Source: Lysinibacillus pakistanensis (GTDB lineage Bacteria; Bacillota; Bacilli; Bacillales_A; Planococcaceae). Taken from it: a DNA stretch of 61,309 nt. Both the position numbers and the translations under genes were made by a program. Under the pieces are notes generated by a model. It made no database searches. It saw only the letters and a list, made by a program, of their open reading frames with translations, and was not told where the DNA came from. The stretch covers positions 1 to 61,309 of the forward strand of contig BBDJ01000032.1 of the NCBI GenBank assembly GCA_001312325.1, read 5' to 3'. This document shows, piece by piece, positions 61,230 to 61,309 of this stretch. The first letter of the stretch is position 1. Each line of letters opens with the position of its first letter.

Positions 61230-61309
61230 TGAACTGCACCCAAAATATTGGACTTAAAAAAATCTAATATAAGGGGGGCAGTTAGTGATTTCTGATGAAC
61301 AAAAATTAG
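61230..61309 (+). mobile_element. Left end of an IS3-family-like element (partial)
   Basis: TGAACTGCACCC begins an IS3/IS150-type terminal repeat. An imperfect inverted copy (GGGGGGCAGTTA at 61273-61284) follows within 55 nt, making the hairpin common at such ends. A transposase orfA appears to start at GTG 61285 (VISDEQKL..) behind AAGGGGGG and runs off the window. Confidence 0.6.

Overview
The window comes from a low-GC, endospore-forming Bacillota, most likely Lysinibacillus or a close relative. The evidence is an alpha/beta-type SASP, the PrkA-YhbH-SpoVR sporulation cluster, and gene order close to B. subtilis: the pur operon, then yerA, yerB, yerC, pcrB, pcrA, ligA, camS (yerH), gatCAB, dgkB and rlmCD (yefA). 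Genus is an inference from gene content and protein sequence.

Layout. 1-940: a small membrane protein and a YebG/NETI protein. 946-14466: the complete purine operon purEKBCSQLFMNHD, which makes IMP from PRPP. It is preceded by a PurBox pair, a sigma-A promoter, a guanine riboswitch with terminator and a multi-hairpin palindromic element. 14559-27334: a DUF2892-like gene, yerA, yerB, yerC, pcrB, pcrA split by a 2.5-kb group II intron, ligA and camS. 27597-32816: gatCAB, a thioredoxin-like protein and dgkB. 33311-35815: a bd-type quinol oxidase cydA-cydB-cydS. 35875-36084: a 21-bp-period repeat array. 36191-41672: rlmCD, lipoteichoic acid synthase and a dihydrouridine synthase. 41820-51814: two modules led by c-di-GMP-I riboswitches (STAS-like/GNAT-like/MCP, and MCP/SDR/sodium symporter). 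Between them lie a YceG-like/serine-protease fusion, a SASP and DUF1456. 52015-54793: an unknown membrane protein, a second 21-bp array and a third MCP. 55066-60983: an M23 peptidase, then prkA, yhbH and spoVR. The window ends in a repeat cut by the left end of an IS3-like element.

Sequence quality matters for reading this annotation. About sixty genes or gene segments are broken by one extra base in an A6/T6 run (read as A7/T7; less often A7 read as A8). About a dozen more breaks are one-base losses from short runs. The breaks hit essential genes (pcrA, gatA, gatB, ltaS and the pur genes). After correction every gene length is divisible by three and matches its family. I therefore treat them as sequencing or assembly indels, annotate each gene over its full span as CDS, and list the sites.

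The most notable non-routine items are the group II intron inside motif VI of pcrA, two arrays sharing one 21-bp phased motif 17 kb apart, the two c-di-GMP-controlled chemoreceptor modules, a YceG-like/protease fusion, and prkA apparently starting at AUC.
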